This document shows, one piece after another, positions 42,124 through 51,602 of a stretch of 64,000 nt of DNA; position 1 is the stretch's first letter, and every line of letters starts with the position of its first letter. The notes beneath the pieces were generated by a model. It saw only the letters and a program-made list of their open reading frames with translations, did no database searches and was not told the DNA's origin. The stretch lies in NCBI RefSeq assembly GCF_036346615.1, contig NZ_CP107836.1, forward strand, positions 620,001 through 684,000. Direction: 5' to 3'. Source of the DNA: Streptomyces sp. NBC_00523. Lineage in GTDB: Bacteria; Actinomycetota; Actinomycetes; Streptomycetales; Streptomycetaceae. The translations under genes and the position numbers were made by a program.

Positions 42124-44373
42124 ATGATGAACCGAACCACAGGGCGCCGACGCGGCCGGACGCGGGCCGCGGCCGCGGCGCTCGGCCTGCTCGCGGGCGC
42201 CCTGAGCGCCGCCGCCGCGGGCAGTCCCCAGGCCGCCGCCCTCACCGCGCCCATCTCGATCACCGCGGACGACCTGTCCACCTGGCAGACCAACGGCATC
42301 GTCTGGTCGATGGCCGCGTCCGACGACGGTGTGGTCTACGCGGGCGGCACCTTCTCCACCGTACGGCCGCCGGGCGCGGCCGCCGGGACCTCCGAGCAGC
42401 CCGCGGTGAACTTCGCCGCGTTCGACACCGCGACCGGTGCGCCCACCGGCTGCTCGCTGTCGTTCACGCTCTCCTCGGGGACCGCGACCGTGCGCGCGCT
42501 GGCCCTGTCCCCGGACGGTGAAACCCTGTACGCGGGCGGGCAGTTCGGGGCGGTGAACGGGGTGGGCGTCAGCAACCTCGCGGCCATCGACACCGCCACC
42601 TGCACCCCGCGCCAGAACTTCAAGGTCGCGGTCTCCGCCACCGTGCGGGCGCTGGCGGTCACCGACGACACGGTGTACCTCGGGGGCGACTTCAAGAGCG
42701 TGGCCGGGCAGGCCCGCACCTTCTTCGCGGCCGTCACCACCGGTGCCGCGCTGAAGCCGTGGACGGCGAACGCGGACGAGGTGGGCCGGGCGGTGGAGGT
42801 CACACCGGACGGGCAGCACGTGGTGCTCGGCGGTGACTTCTTCACCATGAACGGCACCAGCTCGCACGCGCTGGCGGTGGTGAACGCCACCACCGGTGCG
42901 CTGTCCAAGAGCTACCCGGGCTTCATTCCCAACACCTCCACGGTGCAGGACCTCACCAGCGACACCAAGCAGTTCTACACGGCCAACGAGGGCACCGGCG
43001 GCGGGGTGTTCGACGGGCGGATCGCCCTCGACCTCGGCACCTTCAACCAGGTGTGGCGGGACACCTGCCTGGGCGCCACCCAGGCGCTGCTGGTGCACAA
43101 CGGGGTGCTCTACAGCGGCAGTCACGCGCACGACTGCGCGTCCATGGGCGAGTTCCCCGACCAGCCGCGCAAGCACCTGCTGGCCCAGTCGGTGGACGAC
43201 CCGAAGCTGCTGCCGTGGTTCCCGGACACCAACGACGGGATCGGTGAGCCGGTCGGCCCGCGCGTGATGGCGCAGACCGACAAGGGCGGCCACCACTACC
43301 TGTGGGTGGGCGGCGAGTTCACCACGGTCAACAGCAAGGCGCAGCAGGGGCTCACCCGGTTCGCCGACGGCCCGGACACGGGCGCCCCCTGGGTACCGAA
43401 CGTCAGCGTCTCCACGATCGCCCCGGGCAAGGTGGACGTGAACTGGCAGACCAGTTTCGACACCGACGACGGGGTGCTCACGTACCGGATCTACAAGGAC
43501 GGGGCGACCACCCCGGTCCACACGACGACCGGGTACTCCGTGTTCTGGGACCGTCCGCAGCTGCGGTGGACGGACACCGACGTGGCACCCGGTGAGACCC
43601 ACACGTACCGGATCACCGCGAGCGACGGCACCAACACCAGCGCGAAGTCGCCCGCGGTGAGCGCGACCGTGGCGTCCAAGGCGGAGAGCTATCCGGCGAA
43701 GGTGCTCTCCGACGGGGCGAGCCTGTACTGGCGCTACGACGAGGGCACCTCGACGTTCGCCGCCGACACCGGGGCGGGGCTGGACAACGGCTTCCTGCGC
43801 AACTCGCCCTCGTACCGGCAGACCCCGGCGGCCGTGGCCGGGCCCTCGACCGCCATCGGGTTCAACGGGTCCACCCAGTACGCGTACAGCAACGGCAGCC
43901 GGCCCCAGCCCAAGGCGTTCTCCGTGGAGACCTGGATCAAGACCACGACGACCCGGGGAGGGAAGATCATCGGCTTCGGCAGCAACACCATGGAGCTGAG
44001 CGGCAAGTACGACAAGCACGTGTACATGCTCAACAACGGGCGGCTGACCTTCGGCACCTCCAACGGCGGGGGTCAGACCGTCAGCACCACCGGGGCGTAC
44101 AACGACGGTGCCTGGCACCATGTCGTCGCCACCCAGGGCTCCGGCGGTATGGCCCTGTACGTGGACGGGCAGCTGCGCGCCTCGAACTCGCGCTACACCC
44201 AGAACCAGAGCTACACCGGCTACTGGCGGGTGGGCGGGGACAACCTCGCGACCTGGCCGAACCGGCCGACGAGCAACTTCTTCGCCGGACAGATCGACGA
44301 GACCGCCGTGTACCCGGCCGCGCTGACCGCTGCCCAGGTCAGTGCCCACTACGCGCTGAGGAACAGCGGATGA
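42124..44373 (+). CDS. Secreted beta-propeller, FN3 and LamG-type surface protein
   Basis: A 749-residue exported protein. The signal peptide (about 1-40) has an Arg-rich start and an Ala/Leu core. Residues about 45-420 form propeller-like blades with repeated VYAGGTF, LYAGGQF, VYLGGDF and LWVGGEF strands. An FN3 module follows at about 425-515 and a concanavalin-like LamG domain at about 530-749 (KAFSVETWIKTT, NDGAWHHVVATQGSGGMALYVDG). LamG and propeller parts suggest carbohydrate or protein binding on the surface. Its stop overlaps the start of a lipoprotein gene (ATGA), which in turn overlaps a glycosyltransferase, so it belongs to the polymer locus. Enzyme activity is not evident. Confidence 0.82.
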   Translation: MMNRTTGRRRGRTRAAAAALGLLAGALSAAAAGSPQAAALTAPISITADDLSTWQTNGIVWSMAASDDGVVYAGGTFSTVRPPGAAAGTSEQPAVNFAAFDTATGAPTGCSLSFTLSSGTATVRALALSPDGETLYAGGQFGAVNGVGVSNLAAIDTATCTPRQNFKVAVSATVRALAVTDDTVYLGGDFKSVAGQARTFFAAVTTGAALKPWTANADEVGRAVEVTPDGQHVVLGGDFFTMNGTSSHALAVVNATTGALSKSYPGFIPNTSTVQDLTSDTKQFYTANEGTGGGVFDGRIALDLGTFNQVWRDTCLGATQALLVHNGVLYSGSHAHDCASMGEFPDQPRKHLLAQSVDDPKLLPWFPDTNDGIGEPVGPRVMAQTDKGGHHYLWVGGEFTTVNSKAQQGLTRFADGPDTGAPWVPNVSVSTIAPGKVDVNWQTSFDTDDGVLTYRIYKDGATTPVHTTTGYSVFWDRPQLRWTDTDVAPGETHTYRITASDGTNTSAKSPAVSATVASKAESYPAKVLSDGASLYWRYDEGTSTFAADTGAGLDNGFLRNSPSYRQTPAAVAGPSTAIGFNGSTQYAYSNGSRPQPKAFSVETWIKTTTTRGGKIIGFGSNTMELSGKYDKHVYMLNNGRLTFGTSNGGGQTVSTTGAYNDGAWHHVVATQGSGGMALYVDGQLRASNSRYTQNQSYTGYWRVGGDNLATWPNRPTSNFFAGQIDETAVYPAALTAAQVSAHYALRNSG

Positions 44374-45089
44374 GGCACGCCCTCCTGGCCGGTGCCGCCG
44401 TCGTGTTCGCGACGGCGGCACTGGCCGCCTGCGGCTCGTCCTCGGGTGACGGGGGCGGGGACCAAGAGGGCGGTGGCAGGGCGGCGGGACCCGCGGCTTC
44501 GAGCAGCGCGGCGCCGTCCGTGCCCGCGGCCGGAGCGGAGGCCGACCCCACCGAGCCCGCCGACCCGGAGGTGACCCGCAGCAGCGAGCCGCCCAAGATC
44601 CCCACCGACCGGCTGACGCCCGCCACCGGCACGTTCACCAAGAAACAGAAGGAGTACCTCACCGACCGGGTGCCCGTGGGCATGGACCCGGCCGCTGTGC
44701 TCCAGACCGGGCAGGAGACCTGCGACCGGCTCGACTACCTGGTCAAGGTGGACCGGGACACCGCGGTGGGTGCCGTCGTGACGGGCGAGATCACCGGCGC
44801 TGAGCCCGCCGTCGCCCATCTGTGCCCCCGGCACAAGGACCTGGTGGAGCGGGCCTCGCACGGGTACGCCGACGGTGCGTACCGGGACGGGAAGGTGCGG
44901 CCCGGCCGCTACCGGGACGTCTCCCCCACCCCGAACTGCACCTGGGAGGTCACCGGCCCGGGCGGGAAGGTGCTGGCCTCCGGCTCCTCGCACGGCGGGA
45001 AGCGGACCACGATCACGATTCCGGAGGCGGCGCTCGCCTTCACCTCCACAGGCTGCTGGGCCTGGCTGCCCGAAGGGGACAACGGATGA
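44370..45089 (+). CDS. Putative lipoprotein of the exopolysaccharide locus
   Basis: A 239-residue protein with a short signal and lipobox ALAAC (Cys21), then a long Gly/Ser/Ala/Pro tether (about 22-85). The globular part from about 88 reads LTPATGTFTKKQKEYLTDR, GVPVGMDP-like turns and four spaced cysteines that may form two disulfides; its end (GRYRDVSPTPNCTWEVTGPGG) resembles small beta-sandwich domains of unknown function in actinobacteria. It starts in the stop of the propeller protein gene and ends in the start of the family 2 glycosyltransferase. Role unknown; perhaps polymer handling at the outer membrane face. Confidence 0.75.
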   Translation: MRHALLAGAAVVFATAALAACGSSSGDGGGDQEGGGRAAGPAASSSAAPSVPAAGAEADPTEPADPEVTRSSEPPKIPTDRLTPATGTFTKKQKEYLTDRVPVGMDPAAVLQTGQETCDRLDYLVKVDRDTAVGAVVTGEITGAEPAVAHLCPRHKDLVERASHGYADGAYRDGKVRPGRYRDVSPTPNCTWEVTGPGGKVLASGSSHGGKRTTITIPEAALAFTSTGCWAWLPEGDNG

Positions 45090-45913
45090 AGAAGTTGCCG
45101 ATAGCCGTGGCGATCCCCACGAAGAACGAGGGGCTGAACATCGCGGAGGCCGTGCGGTCGGTCATCGACCACTTCGAGGCGGTGGTCGTCGTGGACTCGC
45201 ACAGCTCCGACGACACGGCGAAGATCGCCGCCGAGTGCGGCGCCGAGGTCGTCCTGTACACCTGGGACGGCGGGCATCCTCGGAAGAAGCAGTGGTGCCT
45301 GGACCACGTGCGCACGGACCTGGACTGGATCCTGCTGCTCGACGGGGACGAGCGGCTGAGCCCCGCGCTGCTGACCGAGCTGCGGGGGATCTTCGCCGCT
45401 CCGGACACGCCGAAGCCCGCCGCGTACGACATCCCGCTCGGCTACTGGTTCTCCGGGAAGCGGCTGCGGCACGGCTACACCATCCGCAAACGCTCGCTGA
45501 CCGACCGGACCCGCTGCCACTACCCGGAGGTCGGCGATCTGGACGCGCCCGGCATCGGGGAGGTGGAGGGGCACTACCAGCCGGTCGCGCAGAGCACCGC
45601 GGCACTGCGCCATCCGATCGAGCACCAGGATCTGGACCCGGTGACCGCCTGGTTCGAGCGGCACAACCGCTACTCGGACTGGGAGGCGTGGCTCAACCAC
45701 CATCCGGAGGTGAAGGAGCAGGTGCGCCGCGCCAAGTCGCGGCAGGGGCAGCTGTTCCACAGGGCGCCGTTCAAACCGCTGATGTCCTTCGCCTACATGT
45801 ACGTCTACCGGCGGGGGTTCCTCGACGGGCGCGCCGGGTTCGACTTCGCGCTGGCGATGAGCTTCTACCGCTGGCAGATCGCCCTCAAGTCGCGGGAGAA
45901 GCCCGCTTCTTGA
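45086..45913 (+). CDS. Family 2 glycosyltransferase
   Basis: A 275-residue GT-A enzyme. VAIPTKNEGLNIAEAVRSV begins the nucleotide-sugar fold, VVVDSHSSDDTAKIA follows, and ILLLDGDERLSP carries the metal-binding aspartates. The HPRKKQWCLDHVRTDLDW region matches the WaaE/KdtX-like branch that adds a glucose-type sugar to a lipid-linked acceptor. The C-terminal RRGFLDGRAGF segment is typical of that branch. Its ATG overlaps the lipoprotein stop. The last 29 bases overlap the convergent glycosyltransferase gene. Confidence 0.9.
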   Translation: MKKLPIAVAIPTKNEGLNIAEAVRSVIDHFEAVVVVDSHSSDDTAKIAAECGAEVVLYTWDGGHPRKKQWCLDHVRTDLDWILLLDGDERLSPALLTELRGIFAAPDTPKPAAYDIPLGYWFSGKRLRHGYTIRKRSLTDRTRCHYPEVGDLDAPGIGEVEGHYQPVAQSTAALRHPIEHQDLDPVTAWFERHNRYSDWEAWLNHHPEVKEQVRRAKSRQGQLFHRAPFKPLMSFAYMYVYRRGFLDGRAGFDFALAMSFYRWQIALKSREKPAS

Positions 45914-47075
45914 CGCCCTTGCTCCTCCGGCGGACCACATCCTCGTAGGTCCGCCGGAGGGTGCGGGTGACGACCTCGATGGTGAAGTGCTCGTTGACCA
46001 GCTCCCAGGCGGCCTTCCCGGCAACCGCGTTGGCGTCCGGTTCGAGCAGTTCCAGGACCGCCCGCGCGACCTTGTCCGCGTTGGCGGCGTCCTCCCCGAC
46101 GCGGCTGTCGATGACCCGGCCCGCCCCGGCCCGCGCCACATCGGGCCCGAGTCCGCAGGTGCGGGTGATGACGGCCGGGGTGCCGACGGACATCGCCTCC
46201 AGGACCGAGACGCCCAGGGGCTCCTCGATGGACGGCAGCACATACACATCGGCCTCGCGGCCGGCCGCCAGCACCTCCTCGTGGCCCAGCGGCCCCACGT
46301 GGTCCAGCGCGTCCGTCACGCCGAGGCGGCGGGCCAGTGCGAGGGTGCCGGGCAGGGCGCCGGTGTCCGGACCCGCGAGGACGAAGCGGGCGTCGGGGTG
46401 CTCGGCCAGGACGGCGGGCATCGCGGCGACGAAGTCCTCGGGGCGCTTGCGCTCCTGGATGCGGGCGAGGAACAGCACGGTGGGCGGGCGGCCGGGCTCA
46501 CGGGCCGGTTTGAACGGCTGCGGGCGCACCCCGTTGACCAGGCGCACGGTCCGGGTGAGCGGCACGGGGGCGGCGACGGCGTTGACGTCGGCGCGCTCGG
46601 CCTCGGTGAGGTGGAGCACCGCGTCGGCGCCGCGCAGCACCCGGCGGACGCCCAGGAGGTCGGTGAGCTGCGCGACGCGCTTCTCGGTCGGGTCGACCAT
46701 GCCGTGGGTCTGGACGACCAGGGGGGTGCCGGAGGCCAGGGCGAGGAGGGCGGCGGGCAGGGTGACCAGGTCGCGCATCAGGTGGACGTGGACGAGGTCG
46801 GCGCCGCGCATCATGCGGTGGGCGGTCCGCAGCAGGGCGGCGGAGGTGATCCCGCTGACCTCGAACACCGGCAGCAGGTGGCGGGCTTGGAAGAGGTGGA
46901 CGGGGACGCCCTCCACTTCGCGCGGCAGGGGTCCGTCGAAGCCGTCGCCGAGCGCCATGATCCGCGCGTCGTCGCCCCCGGCGCGCTGGACCTTCGAGAG
47001 GTTCAGCGCCACCCGGGTCGGACCGCCGAAGGCGTGGTCCGGGGTGTGCAGCGTGACGATGTGCAGGATCTTCAC
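45885..47075 (-). CDS. Family 4 glycosyltransferase
   Basis: A 396-residue GT-B enzyme. The N-terminal lobe starts KILHIVTLHTPDHAFGGPTRVALNL, and the donor lobe has VLFLARIQERKRPEDFVAA, then EADVYVLPSIEEPLGVSVLEAM with the E-x7-E signature and GTPAVITRTCG. It should add one sugar to the lipid-linked repeat on the cytoplasmic face. The GTG at 47075 follows GAGGGGG. Its 3' end overlaps the convergent family 2 transferase by 29 bases, so the two transcripts are antisense there. Confidence 0.9.
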   Translation of the reverse strand: MKILHIVTLHTPDHAFGGPTRVALNLSKVQRAGGDDARIMALGDGFDGPLPREVEGVPVHLFQARHLLPVFEVSGITSAALLRTAHRMMRGADLVHVHLMRDLVTLPAALLALASGTPLVVQTHGMVDPTEKRVAQLTDLLGVRRVLRGADAVLHLTEAERADVNAVAAPVPLTRTVRLVNGVRPQPFKPAREPGRPPTVLFLARIQERKRPEDFVAAMPAVLAEHPDARFVLAGPDTGALPGTLALARRLGVTDALDHVGPLGHEEVLAAGREADVYVLPSIEEPLGVSVLEAMSVGTPAVITRTCGLGPDVARAGAGRVIDSRVGEDAANADKVARAVLELLEPDANAVAGKAAWELVNEHFTIEVVTRTLRRTYEDVVRRRSKGVKKRASPAT

Positions 47076-47132
47076 CAGGGTCCCCCTCGCCCTCGTCCGG
47101 CCCTGACCAGACTAGTCGTCACATCTCCTCAC

Positions 47133-47162
47133 GTGTGGTGATTCGTTAATGTGTAGCCACAC
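47133..47162. promoter_or_regulatory. Inverted repeat in the divergent promoter before the polymerase gene
   Basis: GTGTGG (47133-47138) and CCACAC (47157-47162) flank 18 AT-rich bases between the divergent family 4 glycosyltransferase and Wzy-like genes. The placing suits an operator serving both promoters. Confidence 0.3.
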
Positions 47163-47189
47163 AACCGCGCTTCGGGGGACGGGGAGTTG

Positions 47190-48659
47190 ATGGCATCCGT
47201 GAACGAGGGCGCAACCTCCGCGCCCGCCCGCCCGCTGTCCTGGGCGATGCTGTCGCGGGCGCTGGCCGTGCCGCTGATCCTCGGCCTGGTGTGCTTCCTG
47301 CCCGCGCTGATCGCCGCCCAGCCCGGGACCGGGGTGCGGGACACCGCGTACTGGTTTCAGCTCGTCCTGACCTGTTACGCGGGGGCGCGGCTCGCGACGA
47401 TGATCCTGTCCACGCGGCGGCGGCTCCTCCAGGGCGTCTTCTGGATGTTCGTGTACATCGCGATGGGGGTGGCGCCGTTCGCGCAGGTGGTCATCGGCCA
47501 GACGCCGACGCCCGCGGTCGGGCCGCGCGCCGATCTGGTGACCGCCGTCGCCCTGGTCCTCGTGGGGTGCGCGGCCTTCGACCTGGGGGCGCTGCTGGCG
47601 TCGCGACGCCCGCTGCGCCGCCGTCGCACGGCGCGCGGGGACGGGCACGGCGCCACCGCGCACCCGGTGCGGCTGCGGCTCCTGGTGCTGGTGGCGTTCG
47701 CGGCGAGCGGGTACTACGTGCTGAAGCTGGGCGGGCCCGCGGTCTTCTTCTCCAGCAGGCAGGAGATCAGCGCCTCGGTCGCCGAGAGCGGGGTGGCGTC
47801 GGGCGAGTCCAATGTGGGCTCGGCCTTCCTGAAGGGCTTCGGCACGGTCCCGGCGCTGCTGGCGCTGCTGTTCTACACGCGCAGGCTGGTGACCTCGCGC
47901 CGGGCCAGGCGCGCACCGTCGACCGTACTGGTCTGGTGCGGCCTCGCGGCCGTCAACCTGGTCGTGAACAACCCTGTCTCCAACGCCCGTTACTGGTTCC
48001 TCACGGTGCTGGTCTCGCTGCTGTTCACGGCGTTCCCGCGCAGCGCGGCGATGTACCGGTCGGTGCTGGCGCTCGGGGTGATCGGGGCGCTGGTGCTGTT
48101 CCCGTACGCGGACCGGTTCCGGTACGACGACGAGGGGTACCGACCGGTCCAGTCGTCGTCGGTGTTCGAGCCGCTGGCCACCAAGGACTACGACCAGACG
48201 GTGATGTTCGCCAACACCGTCACCTGGGTCGGCACCCGGGGGCACACCTACGGGCGGCAGCTGGCGGGGTCCGCGTTCTTCTTCGTGCCGAGGGCGGCGT
48301 GGAGCGGGAAGCCGGAGGACACCGGGGTGCGCGTCGGGCAGTGGATGGGGATGAACATGACCAACCTCTCCGCGCCGCTGTGGACGGAGCTGTGGGTCGA
48401 CTTCGGGGCGGTGGGCCTGGTCGGCGGGCTGGCGCTGACGGGGTACGGGGCCGCGCGCACCGACCGGCGTTACGCGCGGGCGGTCTCGCGCGACGGGCCG
48501 GGTCCGGGCAGTGTGCTGGCCATCGCGGCACCGCTGATCGCCGGGTACACGTTCATCCTGCTGCGCGGCCCGTTGTTGCAGGCAGCGGGGAAGCTGGCGA
48601 TCGCGGCCCTGTGCCTGGCACTGGTGACGAGCTTCAGGTCCGGGCGGCGTCCGCGCTGA
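47190..48659 (+). CDS. Wzy-like polysaccharide repeat polymerase
   Basis: A 489-residue membrane protein with about ten to eleven spans and a large loop near the C-terminal third (ANTVTWVGTRGHTYGRQLAGS, FVPRAAWSGKPEDTGVRVGQWMG), the usual picture of O-antigen/oligosaccharide repeat polymerases. These join lipid-linked repeats on the outer face. The sequence of the family is very variable, so the call rests on topology, the loop and neighbours. The ATG at 47190 is preceded by TTG 47187 and GGGGAG. Its end overlaps the convergent flippase gene by 26 bases. Confidence 0.78.
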   Translation: MASVNEGATSAPARPLSWAMLSRALAVPLILGLVCFLPALIAAQPGTGVRDTAYWFQLVLTCYAGARLATMILSTRRRLLQGVFWMFVYIAMGVAPFAQVVIGQTPTPAVGPRADLVTAVALVLVGCAAFDLGALLASRRPLRRRRTARGDGHGATAHPVRLRLLVLVAFAASGYYVLKLGGPAVFFSSRQEISASVAESGVASGESNVGSAFLKGFGTVPALLALLFYTRRLVTSRRARRAPSTVLVWCGLAAVNLVVNNPVSNARYWFLTVLVSLLFTAFPRSAAMYRSVLALGVIGALVLFPYADRFRYDDEGYRPVQSSSVFEPLATKDYDQTVMFANTVTWVGTRGHTYGRQLAGSAFFFVPRAAWSGKPEDTGVRVGQWMGMNMTNLSAPLWTELWVDFGAVGLVGGLALTGYGAARTDRRYARAVSRDGPGPGSVLAIAAPLIAGYTFILLRGPLLQAAGKLAIAALCLALVTSFRSGRRPR

Positions 48660-49872
48660 CCGGCGCCGGGTCCCGCGCGCCCGCCCGGGTCAGCCGGGCC
48701 ACCCGGGTCCAGGTCGCGACGGCCTTGCAGACGGAGCCCAGGCACAGGCCCCAGGCGGCCCCGGTCACCCCGCCGAGCGCGTAACCCGTGGCGAGGAAGG
48801 CGACCGCGGCGAGCGAGAACACCACCTGGATCGAGAGCGTGGTGCGCGGGTCGAGGAGCCGGAGGGCCAGCAGTCCGCAGGTGCCGACGGCCATCGCCGC
48901 GTACTGGCTGCCGGTCGCCGGGAGGAGCGCCGCCGCCGTGGGCCAGGTCGCGCCGAGCAGGTGGCGGCCGGCCGGGCCGGGCAGCAGGGCGAGGACGGTG
49001 GCCCAGGCGGCGGCCGTCAGGGCCAGGACGGCGGCCAGCGCGGCGGTCGCGCGCACCCGGAGCCGGTCGGTCGCGAGCCGCCCGAGGAGCGGGGGGCCGA
49101 AGCCGGTGGCGGAGGTGAACAGCACGTTGAGCGGGCCGAAGAGCGTGGTGGCGCCGCGCAGGGCGCCCACGACGAGGGGGTTGCCGACGGCACCGAGCCC
49201 GAGCACGGAGAGCTGGGAGGTGGCGTTGCCCACGCCGAACTCGACCACGAACCGCCGCCCGAGGTGCCCCTTCCCGAGCATCGGCCTCAGCGCCACCGGG
49301 GCGCCCTTGGTCCTGCGGTGCAGGGCGGCCGCCGAGAGCAGCAGCGCGGGGAGGGCCGAGAGCCCCCACACGGCGACCAGCCGGGCAGCCGGTGCCCCGT
49401 GCGGCTGTACGGCCAGGGCGCCGATGACGCAGACCAGCCGGAGGGTGTCGGCGGTCAGGGCCAGATGCTGGGCGTGCAGAGTGGCGAAGGCGTACCGGGC
49501 GATGTCCTGTCCCAGCACCACCGGCAGCACCAGGCCCAGCGTCAGCAGGGCCCGTGCGGTGGAGCCGGGCAGCAGGAGGCAGACGGCGGCGAGCAGGGTG
49601 CCGAGAGTGGTGGCGGCGAGCAGCGTGAAGCAGACGGCGGACCGGCACGCGGACCGGGTGTCCTCGCCGCCGCCCCTGCGCAGCACCAGGGGCTGTCCCG
49701 TGAAGGCGCCGGAGACGCCGAGCAGGACGGTGAAGACGAGGTAGACGGCGGAGAACCGGGCGAAGCCGGACACGGTGGAGAGCCGGGCGGCGGCCACCAG
49801 CACCAGGATGTTGGTGAGAGCGGCCACCCCCTGGTCCGCGACCGAGCAGACGATCGCGGTCCGGGCTCTCAT
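48634..49872 (-). CDS. Wzx-like polysaccharide flippase (MOP superfamily)
   Basis: A 412-residue protein with about twelve hydrophobic segments and the MOP-type pattern of short loops (GVAALTNILVLVAAARLSTVSGFARFSAVYL at the start; GALRGATTLFGPLNVLF mid-way). It would flip lipid-linked repeats across the membrane. Its ATG overlaps the stop of the chain-length protein gene (ATGA), and it is last in a three-gene operon with that gene and a glycosyltransferase. Convergent overlap of 26 bases with the polymerase gene. Confidence 0.8.
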   Translation of the reverse strand: MRARTAIVCSVADQGVAALTNILVLVAAARLSTVSGFARFSAVYLVFTVLLGVSGAFTGQPLVLRRGGGEDTRSACRSAVCFTLLAATTLGTLLAAVCLLLPGSTARALLTLGLVLPVVLGQDIARYAFATLHAQHLALTADTLRLVCVIGALAVQPHGAPAARLVAVWGLSALPALLLSAAALHRRTKGAPVALRPMLGKGHLGRRFVVEFGVGNATSQLSVLGLGAVGNPLVVGALRGATTLFGPLNVLFTSATGFGPPLLGRLATDRLRVRATAALAAVLALTAAAWATVLALLPGPAGRHLLGATWPTAAALLPATGSQYAAMAVGTCGLLALRLLDPRTTLSIQVVFSLAAVAFLATGYALGGVTGAAWGLCLGSVCKAVATWTRVARLTRAGARDPAPVSADAART

Positions 49873-51602
49873 CGGTGTCCGGCGGCGCTGTTGTGGCCGT
49901 CGCGTCCGTGGCCGCCGTCCACGGTGCGCAGGCCCAGCGTCTCGGCGGGGTCGCCGGTGCGGCCCGTCACGTCGGGGTCGCCGTATCTGCCGCCCGGGGC
50001 GGCGGGCCCCTGTCCGGCGGGCCGTCGCCCCGGCGCCCGGACGGCGCCGGACTTCTTCCGGGCCCTCCGGTCCAGCCGGCCGGAGCCCGGGTGGAGCAGG
50101 GTGCCGAGGACCGAGCCGCCCGCCGCGCCGATGACCTCGCGGATGCGTTCGAGGTCGCTGCGGTGCACCTCGCGCGGCCGGCAGACGATGACGACGTCCT
50201 CGACGCGGTCCACGAGGGCGACGGCGTCCGCGTACGACAGGACGGGCGGGGCGAGCACGATGACGACCGCGCCGGGCCTGCCGCCCTCGGCGATGAGGCG
50301 GCTGACGGGGGCGGAGGTCAGGGCGCGCGGCACGTTGTCGGTGCGGCGGCCCGCGACCAGGGTGAAGGCGCCCGACCCGGGCACGTCAACGTTGGCCCGG
50401 CTGTCGGACGGCCAGCCGCGGTCCTGGCCGCCCGTCGCCCAGCGGGGGCTGCGGCCCGGGTGGGCGGCGCCGAGGTCGCCGGCCAGGGACGGGGTCCGCA
50501 GGTCGGCCTCGACCAGCAGGACGTCGCGGCCCATCTCGGCGAAGGCGGCGGCGAGGTTGGCGGCGGCGGCCCGCGCCATGTCGTTGTCGCCGCGGGGCGC
50601 GGTGACCAGGAGGCGGCGGCGTTCGCCGAAAGACGGGTCGTAGGCGAGCCGGAAGGCGACCGCCCGGTACTCCTCGGCGAGCCTGCTGCCGGGGCGGCCG
50701 ATCGCGAGCAGGGCGCCGGCGGTCGCGCGCTCCCTGGGCAGGGTGCCGAGCAGCGGGGCGCCCAGGGAACGGACGAGCTCCCTGGTGGAGCGGACGGCCG
50801 GGTCGAAGACGAGGCGCACCCAGGACAGCAGCAGCCCGAGGGCGAGGCCGACGACACCGCCGAGGCCGAGGAGGAGCGGCAGTCCGGCCCCGGTGGGGTG
50901 CCGCGGGGCGACGGGCTTCTTGTTGAGGTAGCCCGGTGTGGTGTCCAGGGCGCGGAGTTCGGAGACCTTCTGGTTGAGCGCGGAGATGGCGACGATGAGG
51001 TTGGCGCGCGCGCTGGAGACGTCGTCGCCGGCGCCGGTCTCCTGCTCGGCGAGCCGGTCGCGCTGCTCGGTGAGGGGTTTGAGCTGGGCGCGGTAGCCGT
51101 CGATCATGTTGTCGATGCTGTCCTCGGTGCGCTCCCGGCGTATCTCCAGGTAGGCCTCGGCAAGGGCTTGGGCCCGGGCCCTGGCCTGCTCGGGGGTGCG
51201 GCCGGTGTAGGCGAACTTGAGGACGAGCGTGTTGGGCGGGTTGGTGACCTGGAGCCCGGAGAGCAGGGCCCCGACCTCGACGGTGTCACCCTGCTTGGCG
51301 AGGGTGCCGGCGGCGATGGTGCCCACGGCGTCACTGACGGCGGTCTGGCGTTCGGAGCCGATGTTGATGCCCTTGTCGGCGGAGGCCCCGGCGGCGAAGG
51401 GGTCGGAGGTGGCGGACCGTACGGAGACCTCGCCAGTGGCCGCGTAGGTGTCCTCGCCGCTGAGGGCGAGCCAGCCGCTGCCGAGGAGGCCGAGGAGCAC
51501 ACCGGTGACGAGGAGGGTGCGGTAGCGCAGGAGCTGGCGGAACTGGTCCCGGAGCAGGGCGGGTTCGTCCTGCTCGTCCAGGGCGCGGATCGGTTCGGTC
51601 AT
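49869..51602 (-). CDS. Wzz/BY-kinase-like chain-length protein with a degenerate P-loop
   Basis: A 577-residue protein. A Wzz-type domain with membrane spans at about 30-50 and 235-255 encloses an extracellular coiled segment (EQRDRLAEQETGAGDDVSSARANLIV). The C-terminal half has a tyrosine-kinase-like CpsD fold. The Walker A position at about residues 330-345 reads TAPRGDNDMARAAAANLA and lacks the G-K-S/T; the Walker A' strand is LLVEADLRTP rather than LLIDADLR. No tyrosine cluster ends the protein, which instead runs into a Gly/Pro/Arg tail. It may therefore control chain length as a structural partner without kinase activity. Coupled by ATGA overlaps on both sides. Confidence 0.82.
   Translation of the reverse strand: MTEPIRALDEQDEPALLRDQFRQLLRYRTLLVTGVLLGLLGSGWLALSGEDTYAATGEVSVRSATSDPFAAGASADKGINIGSERQTAVSDAVGTIAAGTLAKQGDTVEVGALLSGLQVTNPPNTLVLKFAYTGRTPEQARARAQALAEAYLEIRRERTEDSIDNMIDGYRAQLKPLTEQRDRLAEQETGAGDDVSSARANLIVAISALNQKVSELRALDTTPGYLNKKPVAPRHPTGAGLPLLLGLGGVVGLALGLLLSWVRLVFDPAVRSTRELVRSLGAPLLGTLPRERATAGALLAIGRPGSRLAEEYRAVAFRLAYDPSFGERRRLLVTAPRGDNDMARAAAANLAAAFAEMGRDVLLVEADLRTPSLAGDLGAAHPGRSPRWATGGQDRGWPSDSRANVDVPGSGAFTLVAGRRTDNVPRALTSAPVSRLIAEGGRPGAVVIVLAPPVLSYADAVALVDRVEDVVIVCRPREVHRSDLERIREVIGAAGGSVLGTLLHPGSGRLDRRARKKSGAVRAPGRRPAGQGPAAPGGRYGDPDVTGRTGDPAETLGLRTVDGGHGRDGHNSAAGHR

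Noticed and set aside
41920..44421. An 833-codon minus-strand frame opposite the propeller-LamG gene
   Set aside because: Antisense shadow; the plus-strand protein has a signal peptide, repeated propeller blades and a LamG domain.
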